The notes under the pieces were generated by a model. That model saw nothing but the letters and a program-made list of their open reading frames with translations, did no database searches and was not told the DNA's origin. From positions 62,001-126,000 of the forward strand of contig BGZK01001036.1 of NCBI GenBank assembly GCA_005406025.1: a stretch of DNA of 64,000 nt. Direction: 5' to 3'. The DNA comes from Eumeta japonica (Eukaryota; Arthropoda; Insecta; Lepidoptera; Psychidae). Positions 53,006-64,000 of the stretch are shown piece by piece; positions within the stretch are counted from its first letter, which is position 1, and each line of letters begins with the position of its first letter. Position numbers and translations under genes: made by a program.

Positions 53006-55920
53006 TGCCTCTTCAGATTAGTAAAGTACCATAGGAAGCATTTCTATTGATGAATCTTTCTTATTTATAAGTTCTTGTATTTATGTATTATTAATTCTTT
53101 TTAATATTTTGTATTGTTCATAATGTAACTATTTTTGCGAACTAAATTCCGTGTGCAATACATAATTATTCAGTTTCATTTCATCGAAATAAATAATTCA
53201 TTTGTTGTGTGAATAATTACGGAAAAGAATTTAGTTAGACACCGCTTGTCACATTCAGTGCGTCGACAAAGTTACATGATTCTTTAAAAAGGAAATACAT
53301 TTATTTGATTTAGTTAGCTTAATATTAGTCGAATACTTGATTAAGCAATTAATTTCCGTTTTGGTGTTTCACGATCTTAACAAGTTTTAAAACCATTTAA
53401 ATATAAATTTCAGTATTTCCAATGTCGTCAAGCCTCATAACAATTTCACAGTCAATACCAGAAATGTTTAAAACTCAAAATTTCTGGACACCATTTTCGT
53501 GATATTTTTATACATTTCGACATTTATTCGGAACGATAAAAATATAATCGGAAGTTGACGTATTATTTTAACAACAGACAACCCAAGAAATTCAATGATT
53601 GTCGGGGTCATCCAGTCAACCTAACCTAAGACATTTTAATACAAAAATATTGTCTATTTATGTTTATACCTTTGATTTTGTTTTTGTAAGCTTTTAAAGT
53701 ACGGTTACACGTGTATTATTTTTACATTTCCTGAGATTCTTCTTACATGCATTCAGAAAGAATTCTACCTTAGAAAAAATTTTAATTCAACTCAAGGGTA
53801 CTGATTGGTCACTTTGACAAGTTCTGTATAAGAACGGCTTCATTTAAATTATTAGTAACAATCGGTCTTACAATAATCATTAAGAACTAACTACTTTGAA
53901 TGAAAATTAGGTAATGAGGTTATATTTATATGATCTTACAGTTTAAAGTTTTGTTACTTTAAAACCTATTATGCCTATTCATGTTCAATTCACCCGGTCA
54001 ATCTTAGTTCTATTTATGCATTCAAACATAGCAAATTTTTATGTTTACAGATGATCGACATATAATTAAGTTCTATTATTTGAAAGGCTGTTGTTTATAC
54101 TAGATGACAAACGAAAGGTGGTAACTTCCAGTGTGCAATTCATCTCAGAGGATTGAGATCGAGTGTTTCTCGAGGTGTATCCTCCGATAAATCTGTCGCA
54201 GTAGTAGTTAACTCGATACCTATCCTACATAGCAGCCAGTATGACACTAATTGTTTGTGAGTATGAATATCTGAAACTGCCTTCCGATGATAATTTAACG
54301 ACAAGGATTTATACTTATTTAATTACGTAGGCAGGCTAATTTTAAAAAGTACATCACACTGAACATATTTCCCTATAGTTATTGTGTGTTATTTATTTCC
54401 TTGGCAACATATTATATTATTACATTACTCAAAATGTTAGTATTTTTGATGAATGAGCGGTTGATTATATTAATTTTGATTATGGATTATATTATGCTTT
54501 AACCGTTTTGATTGAACGTAGCAAGGAAGAGTTGATTCACAATGCTTGTATGTTGTAAGCTATGTATATGAATAATGGAGTTCAGTGATCAGTAAATGGT
54601 CATTAACGCATATGTGTTTGAACTACCATGGGGATACTAGATGAACAAAATTACATTTGCAATGGTCTTTGAATGAGCTGTCTGTTTGAATTATTGCTAA
54701 TGTAAAATTACAATAAAATACAAATTTGGAAATTTGTTCATAAAATTTATATGGACTACAAAACTACAACGTTTTACTCATACATCATTAATATTTATTT
54801 ATTTTTATTTTAATGACTGTCATGAGTAATAGCTGTTATGTGGTTCCGTTCTAATGGCATTGTTATATAAGTGCAAACAAACCAAGAGCAAAATTGTATC
54901 CTCTATCGTGGTGGATACAGCGTTCATGCGATTTTAATAATATTTGATACGAAATCATTACTTTTCAGCTGCCTCGATCCTGTTAGTTATTTCTCCGTTC
55001 ATTCGATGTCGTGGTCACAAATATGTAGGAACGTCCTTATTGTGTTGTAAATCTACAAAAGCGGGATTTATGTATGATAAAAAAAAAAGGTGTTTTTTTT
55101 TTTTGATATTTGTAATTTAAAAGGAGCATCGGGTTTGAGTAATGATATGACATGAATAACAGGAATACGAAGAAGTCAATCGAACTGAAATTTACTAGAA
55201 ATCTTACTGAATTAAATACTATCTAAGAAACGTCATTGTTATGCTGACAATTTTAATTTTGATTTGAAAACAGTGTATTCTTTCGTAAGCTGTAGCAAGA
55301 TTAATTCGAGCTAGGTATATCTGTAGTTTGAAGTTTCTCAGTAAATCACATAATTAATTTGTTATGTAATAGTGAGTTTTGTGTAGATACATAAAATACT
55401 AACATTAATTTTACATTTTTATTTGTTAATGATTACTACGTGTAAACTTTGTATACGATCATGTTCATATTCATTATTTTATATAGAATCGACAACTGAA
55501 GCGTAAATGGAAATACTGCAAAATCAAACAAAGAAAAACACCGAATTTTAAAATATTATAATATATAAAAATATGTTTTTTGCTTTGTCTTGTTTCCCAA
55601 GTGTACGCGTTTATGTACATAAGTATGTACATTTGTAATTAGCTCTTTGACCACCTACAACAAACCATTAAACGACATACGTCCTTGTTTCATAAATATG
55701 CATTAACGTATTGGTAAATAAACAGTATTTAACTTGATCCGAAAATTATTTCGTCATTATTCCGTAACACCTTTTCGACTACGATCATAATTTTGATTAC
55801 CTGAATTTATGATTAACGAGGTAATTTAAGTTCTAAAATTTCTCATGAAATTCGTTTTGTTCTTGCCTGCACCTTCACAGTTCATTTTATTCATTTTAAT
55901 TACTTATAACGGAAAATATC
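53006..55920. repeat. Diverged continuation of unit 8 (array edge)
   Basis: The unit continues in register but with many substitutions and small deletions, shrinking about 3.8 kb to 2.9 kb. Anchors still visible include ttcatttgttgtgtgaataa (near 53,200), ataatcggaagttga (near 53,545), a ctcagaggattgagat block (near 54,145), a degraded SINE near 54,575-54,640, atgaataacaggaat (near 55,153) and acttgatccgaaa (near 55,732). Homology runs past the unit boundary into the start of a ninth copy (gaaattcgttttgttcttgc near 55,850) and fades by about 55,920. The edge contains no gene copy, because the gene lies in the intact part of unit 8. Confidence 0.85.
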
Positions 55921-57978
55921 AATTGGTTTATTACAATTTTAAAAAATGCATGTCCTCGTATGCAAATTAATTTCTATCTTATTCGAAACGATATTGCATT
56001 GTTACGGGATCTAAGATATTATCGCGTGAACAGAACGGCAGCGGGCAGGTAGCCGGCTGGCGTGTCCGATGGCTATCTGGGCAAATGACAAGCCTTACTG
56101 AGCTCGTAGCTTACATTATAATTTGAGGAATATCTACAATTTCGTGTTAGGCCAAACTCGGAAAATATAAATTTGTTTTAAGATATCTGACTAGTGAAAT
56201 CTCCCATTTTACAAATCCTGGCCTTATCGTAATCATTTGTACTGAAAAATAGTTTAGGGTGTCTGAGACAATAATAGTGCCTTCGCAACATGCTAGAAGC
56301 ACTAGAGAATATTTCTTTTTATATATACAAAATAAAATTTGTCCTTTTCACTTTTCAGAAAATGTTTTTAGTTTTTCAGCAATTTATGACCTTTAACCAA
56401 ATATTCACCGGAATAAATTCATCTCCATTTAAAATCTTAATGTGCGTAGGTAGGTATTTAACTATATGTATGTGCACGTAACACATATGAATTACGCTTT
56501 TCAAAGTTTTCTATTATAAAAATCTTTATGACAGACGGATAGACAATTATACTCTTAGTATTCTTTTGTAATAAGGAATTCTAAAATCATGTTACAGCAC
56601 ATAAAGTATGTAAAAATATTAATATAATATTTTATGCTGCACAAGCGGGCTATTGGTGTCATAATTTTAGACCAAAGTATGTCGCGAAGAAAAATTTAAA
56701 ATTATAAATACTTGACAGTACCACCACAACACATATTCTAAAATCTGGTAAACGCTAAGAAAAAAATATTTTTTTCCAAAATGAGCGAAAGGCTTTGCTG
56801 CTCATAAAATCCGATTCAGAAAGTCATTTAATAGGCAATGTGTGCGCTTTTATAATAAGGTCCTAATTTAAATTAAAAAATTTTCCATTTTACATTCTAA
56901 TTTAATACAATTTAAAAAATTAATTAAAAAACAATTATGGCGAGGGAAATTATGCCGTATATGAATAAATTAACGAAAAAAAATTCTCGCAATTGATCTG
57001 CTCGGCAATCAAGTTGTTTCATGTAATTTCTAAGTGTTTTATTAACTGTTCAGCATCCTGTATCTTTAGCAAAAAATAACAAACCTTGAATTTCTTGTCC
57101 ATTCTTCACAGGGTAAATTGGAATTTAGATTGTGTGGTTCTCTTAACGTCAAACGAATACAATAATGACATATTTCAGGTATAAATCCATTCATTACTTA
57201 TAAAATAAATATATTTTTGATTGATTTGATGAAAAAGAAGAATTAAATACTTTATACACATGTTTTTTTCGTTTTTTGAAGTTTCTCTTTATCAGTTTGT
57301 ATTTTTTTTTATTACAGTATTATTTTTAATTTATTTACTTATATTATTAAAGTATTTACTTATATTACCTATTTGGAGAAGGACATCATCAGTAAAATTT
57401 GGTATCCTATAAATCTCAGTAAGAATTTATAACTTAGTTATTTGCTTAAAAGTCGATGCAAAATGCATACCTGAAATACGTCCGCCTTTGGTGTGAAATT
57501 ATGGATTCAATTACCATATTTAAATGAGGGACAACATTCGCTTCGCTGGTCATATATCTTCAAACTAACTTTAGAACTAAAATCCAGTTAAAAATCCTTT
57601 TAGAATTGATTTTCTATTAGATTTGAGACTCAAAAAAGTTCGTGGAAGAGGCCCCAAAAAGAAAATAAAATATGATAGGGTAACAAAAATATTTTGGCTA
57701 CAAGTGTAATTTCCTAACCTAAGGTATAAAGTTTGTGGGCGCCTCAACAAACGTGATTAAATTCTGACAATAACAATATAAATATAATGAAAATCATATA
57801 CTTATGTGTATCAATAACGATTTTGCTTAATGATTTATTTCGCCCCAAAAAAATTATTCGGTTTTCATGAAAGTTGTATATATTTAGTGTGATGAATTAT
57901 TACAACGATGCGCAAGTCCATGTGTTTCTATCAAGCAACTAACCCTAATCTAACAATTCCTTCTTGCATTTATATGGA
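55921..57978. other. AT-rich right flank, no gene seen
   Basis: No unit homology remains after about 55,920. A short GC-richer patch lies at 56,030-56,090. The longest ORF (56,290-56,481) is Phe/Ile/Lys-rich low-complexity sequence and not convincing. I see no recognisable gene or transposon. Confidence 0.6.
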
Positions 57979-58600
57979 CTACCACGGCATTATTACCGTT
58001 TGCGTGTATTTACAATTACGGAATAAATCTGGTGGGAATTGAAAGCAACCGCGGAACGGTAATGGCGAAGCTAAATCAAATAATGTATAAACGAATCGCG
58101 AAAAAAAAACTCGCCGGTAAACAAAGAAACGTGTCATATCACACGAGAGCGGCGCGCAATGAAATCGACGCGGCGTAAACTCGAGGGAATCAGCGTCAGC
58201 GGCAGGAAACAAAGGGGTTTTTAAACAAATTTCGCTCCAACGAGTTACATTGTTATTGCATTTATTTTTTTTTTTCCCCGGTAGGGTTATAATGGATGTA
58301 ACTGTCAATCGCAAGATATTATAATGCTGTATTATAAAACGCTTTAGGGATTTAAAAGAGTTGTGAGAATACTCCGGTGCCTGTTTGTCTGTAAAATTAG
58401 TTCTCAAAACGGTGAGCGTTGTAGCAGATAATGGAAACGTCGACGAAGAACCTTCCATAAGCCAATAATGAGGGTGTCAAATCGAATAAGTAGATACAGA
58501 CAGCAAAACGTATTGTCTGATCTTTGTTCACGTTACCTTTTTAAAGAGGACTTTTGCCGTCTCAGCGCCTGCTATTTCGGAAAGTAGTGGCCAACTGAAA
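57979..58600. other. GC-richer island with a 159-codon ORF on minus
   Basis: The stretch around 58,040-58,210 is clearly richer in G+C and CpG than its surroundings, with cgcgg, ggcgcgc and cggcg clusters. A minus-strand ORF with an ATG runs from 58,458 to 57,979, but its translation shows no domain, is interrupted in character by a poly-A-derived Lys run, and looks like chance. The island could be a promoter or other regulatory segment; nothing in the sequence settles this. Confidence 0.25.
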
Positions 58601-59604
58601 TGCAAAGATTGTTGTTATCATTATTGATACGTAACTGTCCGACTGAAAGTTTATTTACCTTCAAAGGAAGAAAGAGGTTCCTTCATATTCTTTATTTTAA
58701 GTATATATACCTCAAATAATTTGGTAATCATCCACACTGAAAAACACGAAATTGAAAATGGTTTTCCACTTTCTCCGTAAGATAGTAAAGACGGCGGTCT
58801 AACGGATCATACATACGTCTAGCTATGCGTAAATGCATTATAAAGTTTAATTAAACAATCATCAAAAAAAAAAGTAACTAATTAACTTCATTATTAAATA
58901 ACTTATATAAAAGAAACCGTTTTTACAGAAATCTATTAGTTAAAGTAATTAGAGTTAGTGTCAGCGAGACATAAAAAATGAATGTTCTAATAAAAGCGAC
59001 GAATACTAAAATTAATAGTATATAATCAACGTCAATACTTAAGCCCATCACAGGAACACAATCGTGAAGTATTGAGTCAAAGGGATGTCAAATTACGACC
59101 GCCTTTCACATGTTTTTTACTGGCCTCGACTCGAGACTTTCCTATTTTTTTGTAAAAGCCATTTTATAATAAAATCCGCATACTGGCGACATTAAATTTA
59201 TTACCACCGGCTTCCCACATTTCTTTTAATCCATCTACTAATTGCTATATATTTTAATTGCAGCTGACCTTAGAGTTGAATTTCCATCGTAAAACCGAGG
59301 GACAGCTGTGCCAATTATGCGACCCACGAATATTTGCAATTCAGACGTAGAACGAACCAGAGTCAACTTTATCGTAGAGCGTAGTAAGAACTACGCCAAA
59401 GAAAGCACACCGAAGCAATCAATTAGCCGACGTCGCCCCGTCCAATTCGTATCGCCCGGAACTGGCTATGCCTCTACCGGAAGCGTGTATACTTTGTTAC
59501 GGTGTTATTTCATTAACCCAGACTTTTTCCTTCTATACTATATTAAATTACTGAATATTGACGTGAAGTAGTAGCAGCTTCTGTTGTCGCATTTCCTTCA
59601 GTGA
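58601..59604. other. Non-coding flank, no firm feature
   Basis: AT-rich sequence. At 59,247-59,345 an acceptor-like ttttaattgcag is followed by 27 open codons ending in TAG, but nothing around it supports an exon. Confidence 0.4.
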
Positions 59605-59802
59605 GTGAGAGTTCCGGTGGCCGATTTATGCGCTAGTCCTTCCATTAACCCGACCTCTCTGCATTAGATATTTTATTCCCTTCCACAAGGGCGGCAACGC
59701 ACTAGTTACTCCTCTGACGTTGCGAGTGTTCATGGGCGGCGGCGACCATCTCCTATCTAACGGCTCGCCTGATCGTTTGCTCCTCGAATATATTATAAAA
59801 AA
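59605..59802 (+). mobile_element. Lepidopteran interspersed repeat (SINE/LINE 3'-end type)
   Basis: The run cttccacaagggcggcaacg, followed by cactag..., then catgggcggcggcgaccat..., a ctcgcctgatcgtttgctcc segment and an A-rich end (attataaaaaat), is a pattern I recognise from many moth and butterfly genomes. The 5' limit is approximate. The copy is diverged from the common form. It is the strongest single indication that the organism is lepidopteran. Confidence 0.65.
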
Positions 59803-60062
59803 TCAACAAGTTATTGTCTCTCCCACCACCATATATATTTTTGAGTGATAGCAACAATTCGCTTTTTTTTAGTTTATAATTTGTATATAAGTATAAAATG
59901 TACATTTATGTCACACATATATAGATACTTTATAAATAGAGTACTTGGAAACCGTGCGTTATTTAATTTGGCGCAGAGATATAATTTAGCAGACATAACT
60001 AGAATTATAAAAGAAAAACAATACATTCTAACAAAATACAGTTATACAGTTTAGTAGAGAAT

Positions 60063-61233
60063 GGGGGCTGCTATTTATGTGTCGGGAATATCAAAAAGAA
60101 ACAAATATGTGTCATTTAATATGCTTTTCAAAATATTCGCCATGATGATCGATGTACTTTTGCATACGCTGAAACCAATTTTTATAACACCTTTTCCATT
60201 CTAATTAAGGTATTTCCAAAACGTGCATTTTGGACGCATTAACAGCCACTTCGCGGCTCAAAAAATGTTGACCACGTAATTTATTTTCACGCTTGGGAAT
60301 AAATAGAAATTGTCGGGTGCCAAGTCGGGGCAGTGCGGCGGACGACCCGAGAATTCGACCTTTTGACCTGCCGACGTGTGACGGCTAGCTTTGCCATGAC
60401 GAAGAATGATTCAGCATTGTCGGTTATTCTTTATAATTTCTTCAAATTTCTAATTTCTAGCAAACAAATGGTCGTGTACCAGCCCGCGATTGGCACGAAT
60501 CACTTTTGTTGGGTTCGGCTCATTTTGTAACACTCACACCGTTGACTGTTGTTTAGTTTCAGGGTTACACGCGTAGATCCAAGATTCATCACCTGTATAG
60601 ATATTATAAACAGCTTTTGACACACCATGATAGTATTTTTTTGCACCAATCGACACTAGCCTGTTTTTGATCAATGCTCAAGTTGTGAGGAATTCAACGC
60701 GAACAAATTTTTTTCATAGCCAAATTTTCGTGTAATATCTTAAGTACTTACTTATTTGCATCATACTTATTTGCAGGGACGCCTTTATTTCACTATATGT
60801 AATATGACGATGTTGCATTATTAGTTCCCGTACAGCATCGATATTTTGCGGTACAACAACCAATTTAAGGCGACCTTCTTTAAATTCGTCCGTGAGCATA
60901 GACAGCTCACGATTAAACTCACTAAACAAGTGATACACAGTGGTTTTTGATGGTGCTTCATCCTCAAAAGTCGAAGTGAGTTGATCAATGCACTGTTTTT
61001 GAGTTAGCCCACGCCGAAAATTGTAATAAATTATCGCACGAAAATTTTCACGAGATAAATCCATGGTGATAGAGACACGCAAGTTTCAAAATGCCGGCAC
61101 AATGATAAAACCATTGACAGTTACACAAAAAAACTGTATTCTATAGCAAAAGAGTTCCATTTTCAAATATTGTAATTACTTTCAAATATTGTTCTGTAAG
61201 TGGCCAATTCCGGATAAATAAATAGCAGCCCTC
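60063..61233 (-). mobile_element. Inactive mariner-family DNA transposon
   Basis: Terminal inverted repeats of about 27 bp face each other: ggggctgctatttatgtgtc on the left (60,064 on) and, reversed on the right (61,207-61,233), gagggctgctatttatttat. They match except for about four bases. The element is about 1.17 kb, slightly shorter than the usual 1.25-1.3 kb. The flanks share tagtagag (left 60,051-60,058 and just right of the element). The exact TA target site and end base are unclear. Confidence 0.85.
60160..61064 (-). pseudogene. Mariner transposase relic
   Basis: Translation from the ATG at 61,064 gives a typical mariner N-terminal helix-turn-helix region (MDLSRENFRAIIYYNFRRG, then GLTQKQCIDQLTS and SKTTVYHLFSEFNR) that is open to about 60,714. 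A frameshift and several small deletions follow. The first catalytic motif TGDESWIY survives in another frame (60,571-60,596). The second reads HGKAS where the family has HDNAS, so its Asp is lost. The third reads PDLAPDNFYLFP, with Asp and Asn swapped relative to the usual ND (60,295-60,330). An N-terminal-only protein of about 116 residues could still be translated, but transposition activity is not expected. Confidence 0.85.
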
Positions 61234-62163
61234 GTAGTAGTAGAGCTAGTTAATAAAAGTAAAACTTTGCGTTGATGTTCTAATCAATAGTCATTTTAAT
61301 TGTGGAGGACAGCTTATGTACAAATATGCCATGCACAGAATGCCTAACAATTATTAAAGATAAATTAGAAAAAAATTGGCCTCAAAAAGGTTGGAGAAGT
61401 TCATAAGATTGATAAAATAACTGTGCCAAAATGGGCCAAAGTCCTTTCCGTATTCATAATTAATTTTACCTTCAAAAAGAATTTAATCACGGGTTCATAT
61501 CTGAGTCCATTACACGCACATTGTTCTGAATAAACTTGAGATTAGATATATAGCATAAATTAACAATTAACAGTGTCTTGTTATTTTTAGTGAATGATTT
61601 TTGTTTATGTATCGTAGCTATCAAAAATGGCATTAAAGATTTTGATGGCACTTTGTACTTTGACACAGTTTTACTTTGCAACTTTAAGTGTCTTCTCTGG
61701 AAAACTGATATAAAAAATGTTTGAATATAAGAATAAAAATGTCTAAGTGTTACTTTATTACGAGCTACTTTGTAGTTTTGCGATAATTGTTTACATATTT
61801 ACGACCTGTAAATCGCATTACACTTTTAAAACTTTATACAATGACAAGGACCAACTAGAAAAGAATAAAAAGTCATGAATATGTAATTTGACGTGTGACG
61901 AACGCAAGTATATATATGCGTTGTTCATATTCGACATTATTTAGAAACCAAGATTTATGGAGCGTATTTAGACATTGAAAAACGATAAGTTAGATAAATA
62001 AAATTTTACTAAGTATTAAATAAAATTTGATTAGATAATTACCACACAACACAAGATAATTTTAATGTATGGCATGTGCATGAACAGGGCTCAAATTACA
62101 TGTTTTGGAACCGCAGGAAATTTTAACATATAACAATAACGAGTTGAATATACAAATTAATAT
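61234..62163. other. AT-rich stretch, no gene seen
   Basis: No ORF with recognisable content and no repeat ends. A minus ORF at 61,681-61,487 is low-complexity and unconvincing. Confidence 0.5.
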
Positions 62164-62439
62164 TTACAAATCGGCTTTGTACGACGCTTGTCTATAACAA
62201 CTGTGACAATGTTCGATGTTGGTTATTATATGACTGTTCATAGATATGTCCGTCAGCTTGCGGTCTGTGATTGTGGATAGATTATTTCTCTGTTGCATAA
62301 CATTAATGCATGGATACATATGGTGGCACCGAGTAACACATTCCTGACTACGTTTGTATGTGTAGCTGTTGGCATAATGCTGTTGATGTGCTGGACTGCC
62401 TCGAAACGTACGTAAATATATGTCATTTATATTTGTCAT
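62164..62439 (-). CDS. Possible small ORF, 91 residues, function unknown
   Basis: An ATG-to-TAA reading frame with a stop codon directly before the ATG. The composition is mixed and protein-like, with six Cys and many His, Tyr, Ser and Thr (for example ECVTRCHHMYPC and HCHSC). There is no signal peptide, transmembrane segment or known motif, and no promoter is evident. It may be chance; the evidence is composition only. Confidence 0.2.
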   Translation of the reverse strand: MTNINDIYLRTFRGSPAHQQHYANSYTYKRSQECVTRCHHMYPCINVMQQRNNLSTITDRKLTDISMNSHIITNIEHCHSCYRQASYKADL

Positions 62440-62457
62440 TCATAGTGTGGTAGTTTG

Positions 62458-62685
62458 ATGAAATTTATACTAACACTCGCTTCAGTGTTTGGTATCTGTC
62501 AATCTCCTCCCAATCGTAATTTAATTTTTCAGATTCGTGAGACTCTCAATAGAAGAACAGACTCCAGAATCGGCCGTGAGTTATGTGCTGTATGCTGCTG
62601 CATGTTGCGGCAGGCATCTGTATCTAAAAAAATATGTACTTTGTTACCTTTTTACATGTTAAGTGATGATTATACAAGGATTTGA
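62458..62685 (+). CDS. Possible small ORF with signal-peptide-like start
   Basis: From the ATG at 62,458 the frame begins MKFILTLASVFGICQS, a plausible signal peptide, and continues for about 75 codons with Cys-rich LCAVCCCML in the middle. An acceptor-like ttaatttttcag lies inside the frame at about 62,520-62,531, so it may instead be two partial exons or neither. No family is recognised. Confidence 0.2.
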   Translation: MKFILTLASVFGICQSPPNRNLIFQIRETLNRRTDSRIGRELCAVCCCMLRQASVSKKICTLLPFYMLSDDYTRI

Positions 62686-64000
62686 GAGGTTGATGTAAAT
62701 GACAATATTTTTTTATTAAACAAACAAATCGTATGAAAGGCATTTATGTAGGAAGTACAATACGTAGAAGGAGACATCACGAGGGTCGTAGAGTTAGCTT
62801 TATTTATTATTCAAGGACCGACGTGAACTTAAATTCGAGATATTCCTTTAAAGGAAGAGAAAATATAGCGCTCCTCTCTAGCGTGAAAAGCGAGATAAAG
62901 TGGTTTTCATTTCCGCTGCTAGAATTATTTATAGTAGTACTTCCGAGCTGCTCGAAGATGCAGTCGCGCCGGGGACGCTGCGACCCCGAATTATTGTTTT
63001 TTAAAAATTACATATCACCGTCTTTTAAAAGGATTATCGATTTAAAAATAGAGATAAAATTATAAAGAGAAATTTAAAAACACACACAAATTACTAGTTA
63101 TTTAGTTCTGAGGGCTTAGTTTTGACATAAAGCATTGCAAAAGAAGAGGAAAGAGGAAAAAGTTGTAACTTGTCATTTACTGAACTAATCATAGAAGTAA
63201 GAATTTACATAAAGCTAAAACTTAGCGTAACAGGGCTGTTGATTATGGATTAGTTTCGTAAATAACATTGTAATATTGTAACATTTTGATTAAGAAGGTT
63301 TGGTGTGATGTGTCAATGATATGGAAAATAATTACAGGTGGTTTTCAAATAAAAGGAGGTGAAAAAAGGGGTTATACATGTGAATTGCATGTTTTTCGAT
63401 TATCGAAACATGATACCCAGTACGAAATATTTTAAAATTAATTTTTACTTTATAGCAAAAATAAATTAATGTATTATTGTGAATCAAATTCTCTAGTATC
63501 TGAACAATATTACCATTTCAACACACAAATATTTTTGCAAAGTCAAAATTGTGATTAGTTGACTAAGTAATTAATGAGCCAAAAGCAAAACCTACACAAA
63601 GGTATACAATAATAAAGGATTGTTAGAAATTCTGTTTGTAATAATTTAAAACGAGGAATTCTGTAGAAAGGTTCCGTCACTTTCGGCGTTTAAACAGTAT
63701 TTTTGCTATTTAACTCCAAAATGTGAACAGAGCGAAAATTTACGAGCGACTCTTGTTTTTAGGGTATTGATTTAAAATTGTTAGCTTATTAATTACTTAG
63801 CTTCTATCTAGTAAGAAAATAATACAAAACAGCCTTTTTTGGAAAATAATGTCTGAACGAGTAATACAGGATGTGGATATCATTAGGAACATTAAAATTG
63901 GGTTGGAATAGAAGATTCCTTACATGTAAGTATGAAGGGCTTACATATAACTATATGAGTAGCATTATCTACATTAGTGTCTTACGTTGGAATATGTTCA
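62686..64000. other. Right end of window, no firm gene
   Basis: AT-rich apart from a GC-richer patch near 62,930-62,990. A 110-codon plus-strand frame (62,733-63,065) starts with an Arg/His-rich segment and shows no domain. I do not support it as a gene. Confidence 0.4.

Noticed and set aside
57979..58458. 159-codon minus ORF as a real protein
   Set aside because: No domain, and part of the frame comes from homopolymer and GC-rich regulatory-looking DNA; chance is more likely.
59247..59345. Possible terminal exon after ttttaattgcag
   Set aside because: Only 27 codons, no upstream donor in phase and no recognisable content.

Overview
This is nuclear DNA of an insect, most likely a moth or butterfly (Lepidoptera). 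The evidence is AT-rich sequence with spliceosomal introns, an arthropod-type core promoter, a decayed mariner transposon, a repeat at about 59,605-59,802 that I recognise as a common lepidopteran interspersed repeat, and a tRNA-like SINE. There is nothing bacterial here: no operons and no long ORFs.

Layout. 1-1935 is AT-rich flank with no gene I can support. 1936-53005 is a head-to-tail tandem array of a unit of about 6.80-6.89 kb. Seven units are complete, starting at 1936, 8785, 15679, 22554, 29385, 36237 and 43058. An eighth starts at 49856 and stays near-identical up to about 53005. From 53006 to about 55,920 the same unit continues in register, but strongly diverged and shortened; this is the right edge of the array. 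55,921-64,000 is flank with an interspersed repeat, an inactive mariner (60,063-61,233) and a few weak small ORFs.

Main content. Every unit carries, on the minus strand, what I read as one compact complete three-exon gene for a 171-residue protein. A 3-codon first exon lies behind a TATA box, an Inr and a correctly spaced DPE. Exon 2 encodes a consensus C2H2 zinc finger and a Ser/Asp/Glu-rich acidic stretch. Exon 3 encodes a complete C4HC3 PHD finger of the ING type, then the stop. Splice phases match at both introns. The gene looks intact in all eight copies. I cannot assign it to a named gene. By its domains it should be a small nuclear chromatin-reader-like protein (inference).

Each unit also holds a truncated PHD relic on the opposite strand and a possible second zinc-finger relic. 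Older duplication and rearrangement therefore seem to have preceded the tandem amplification. The units differ mainly in homopolymer lengths, plus a few shared variants that show the copies have exchanged sequence. A tandemly amplified chromatin-reader gene in a moth raises two testable ideas, sex-chromosome linkage and a piRNA-producing array. Neither can be decided from this sequence.
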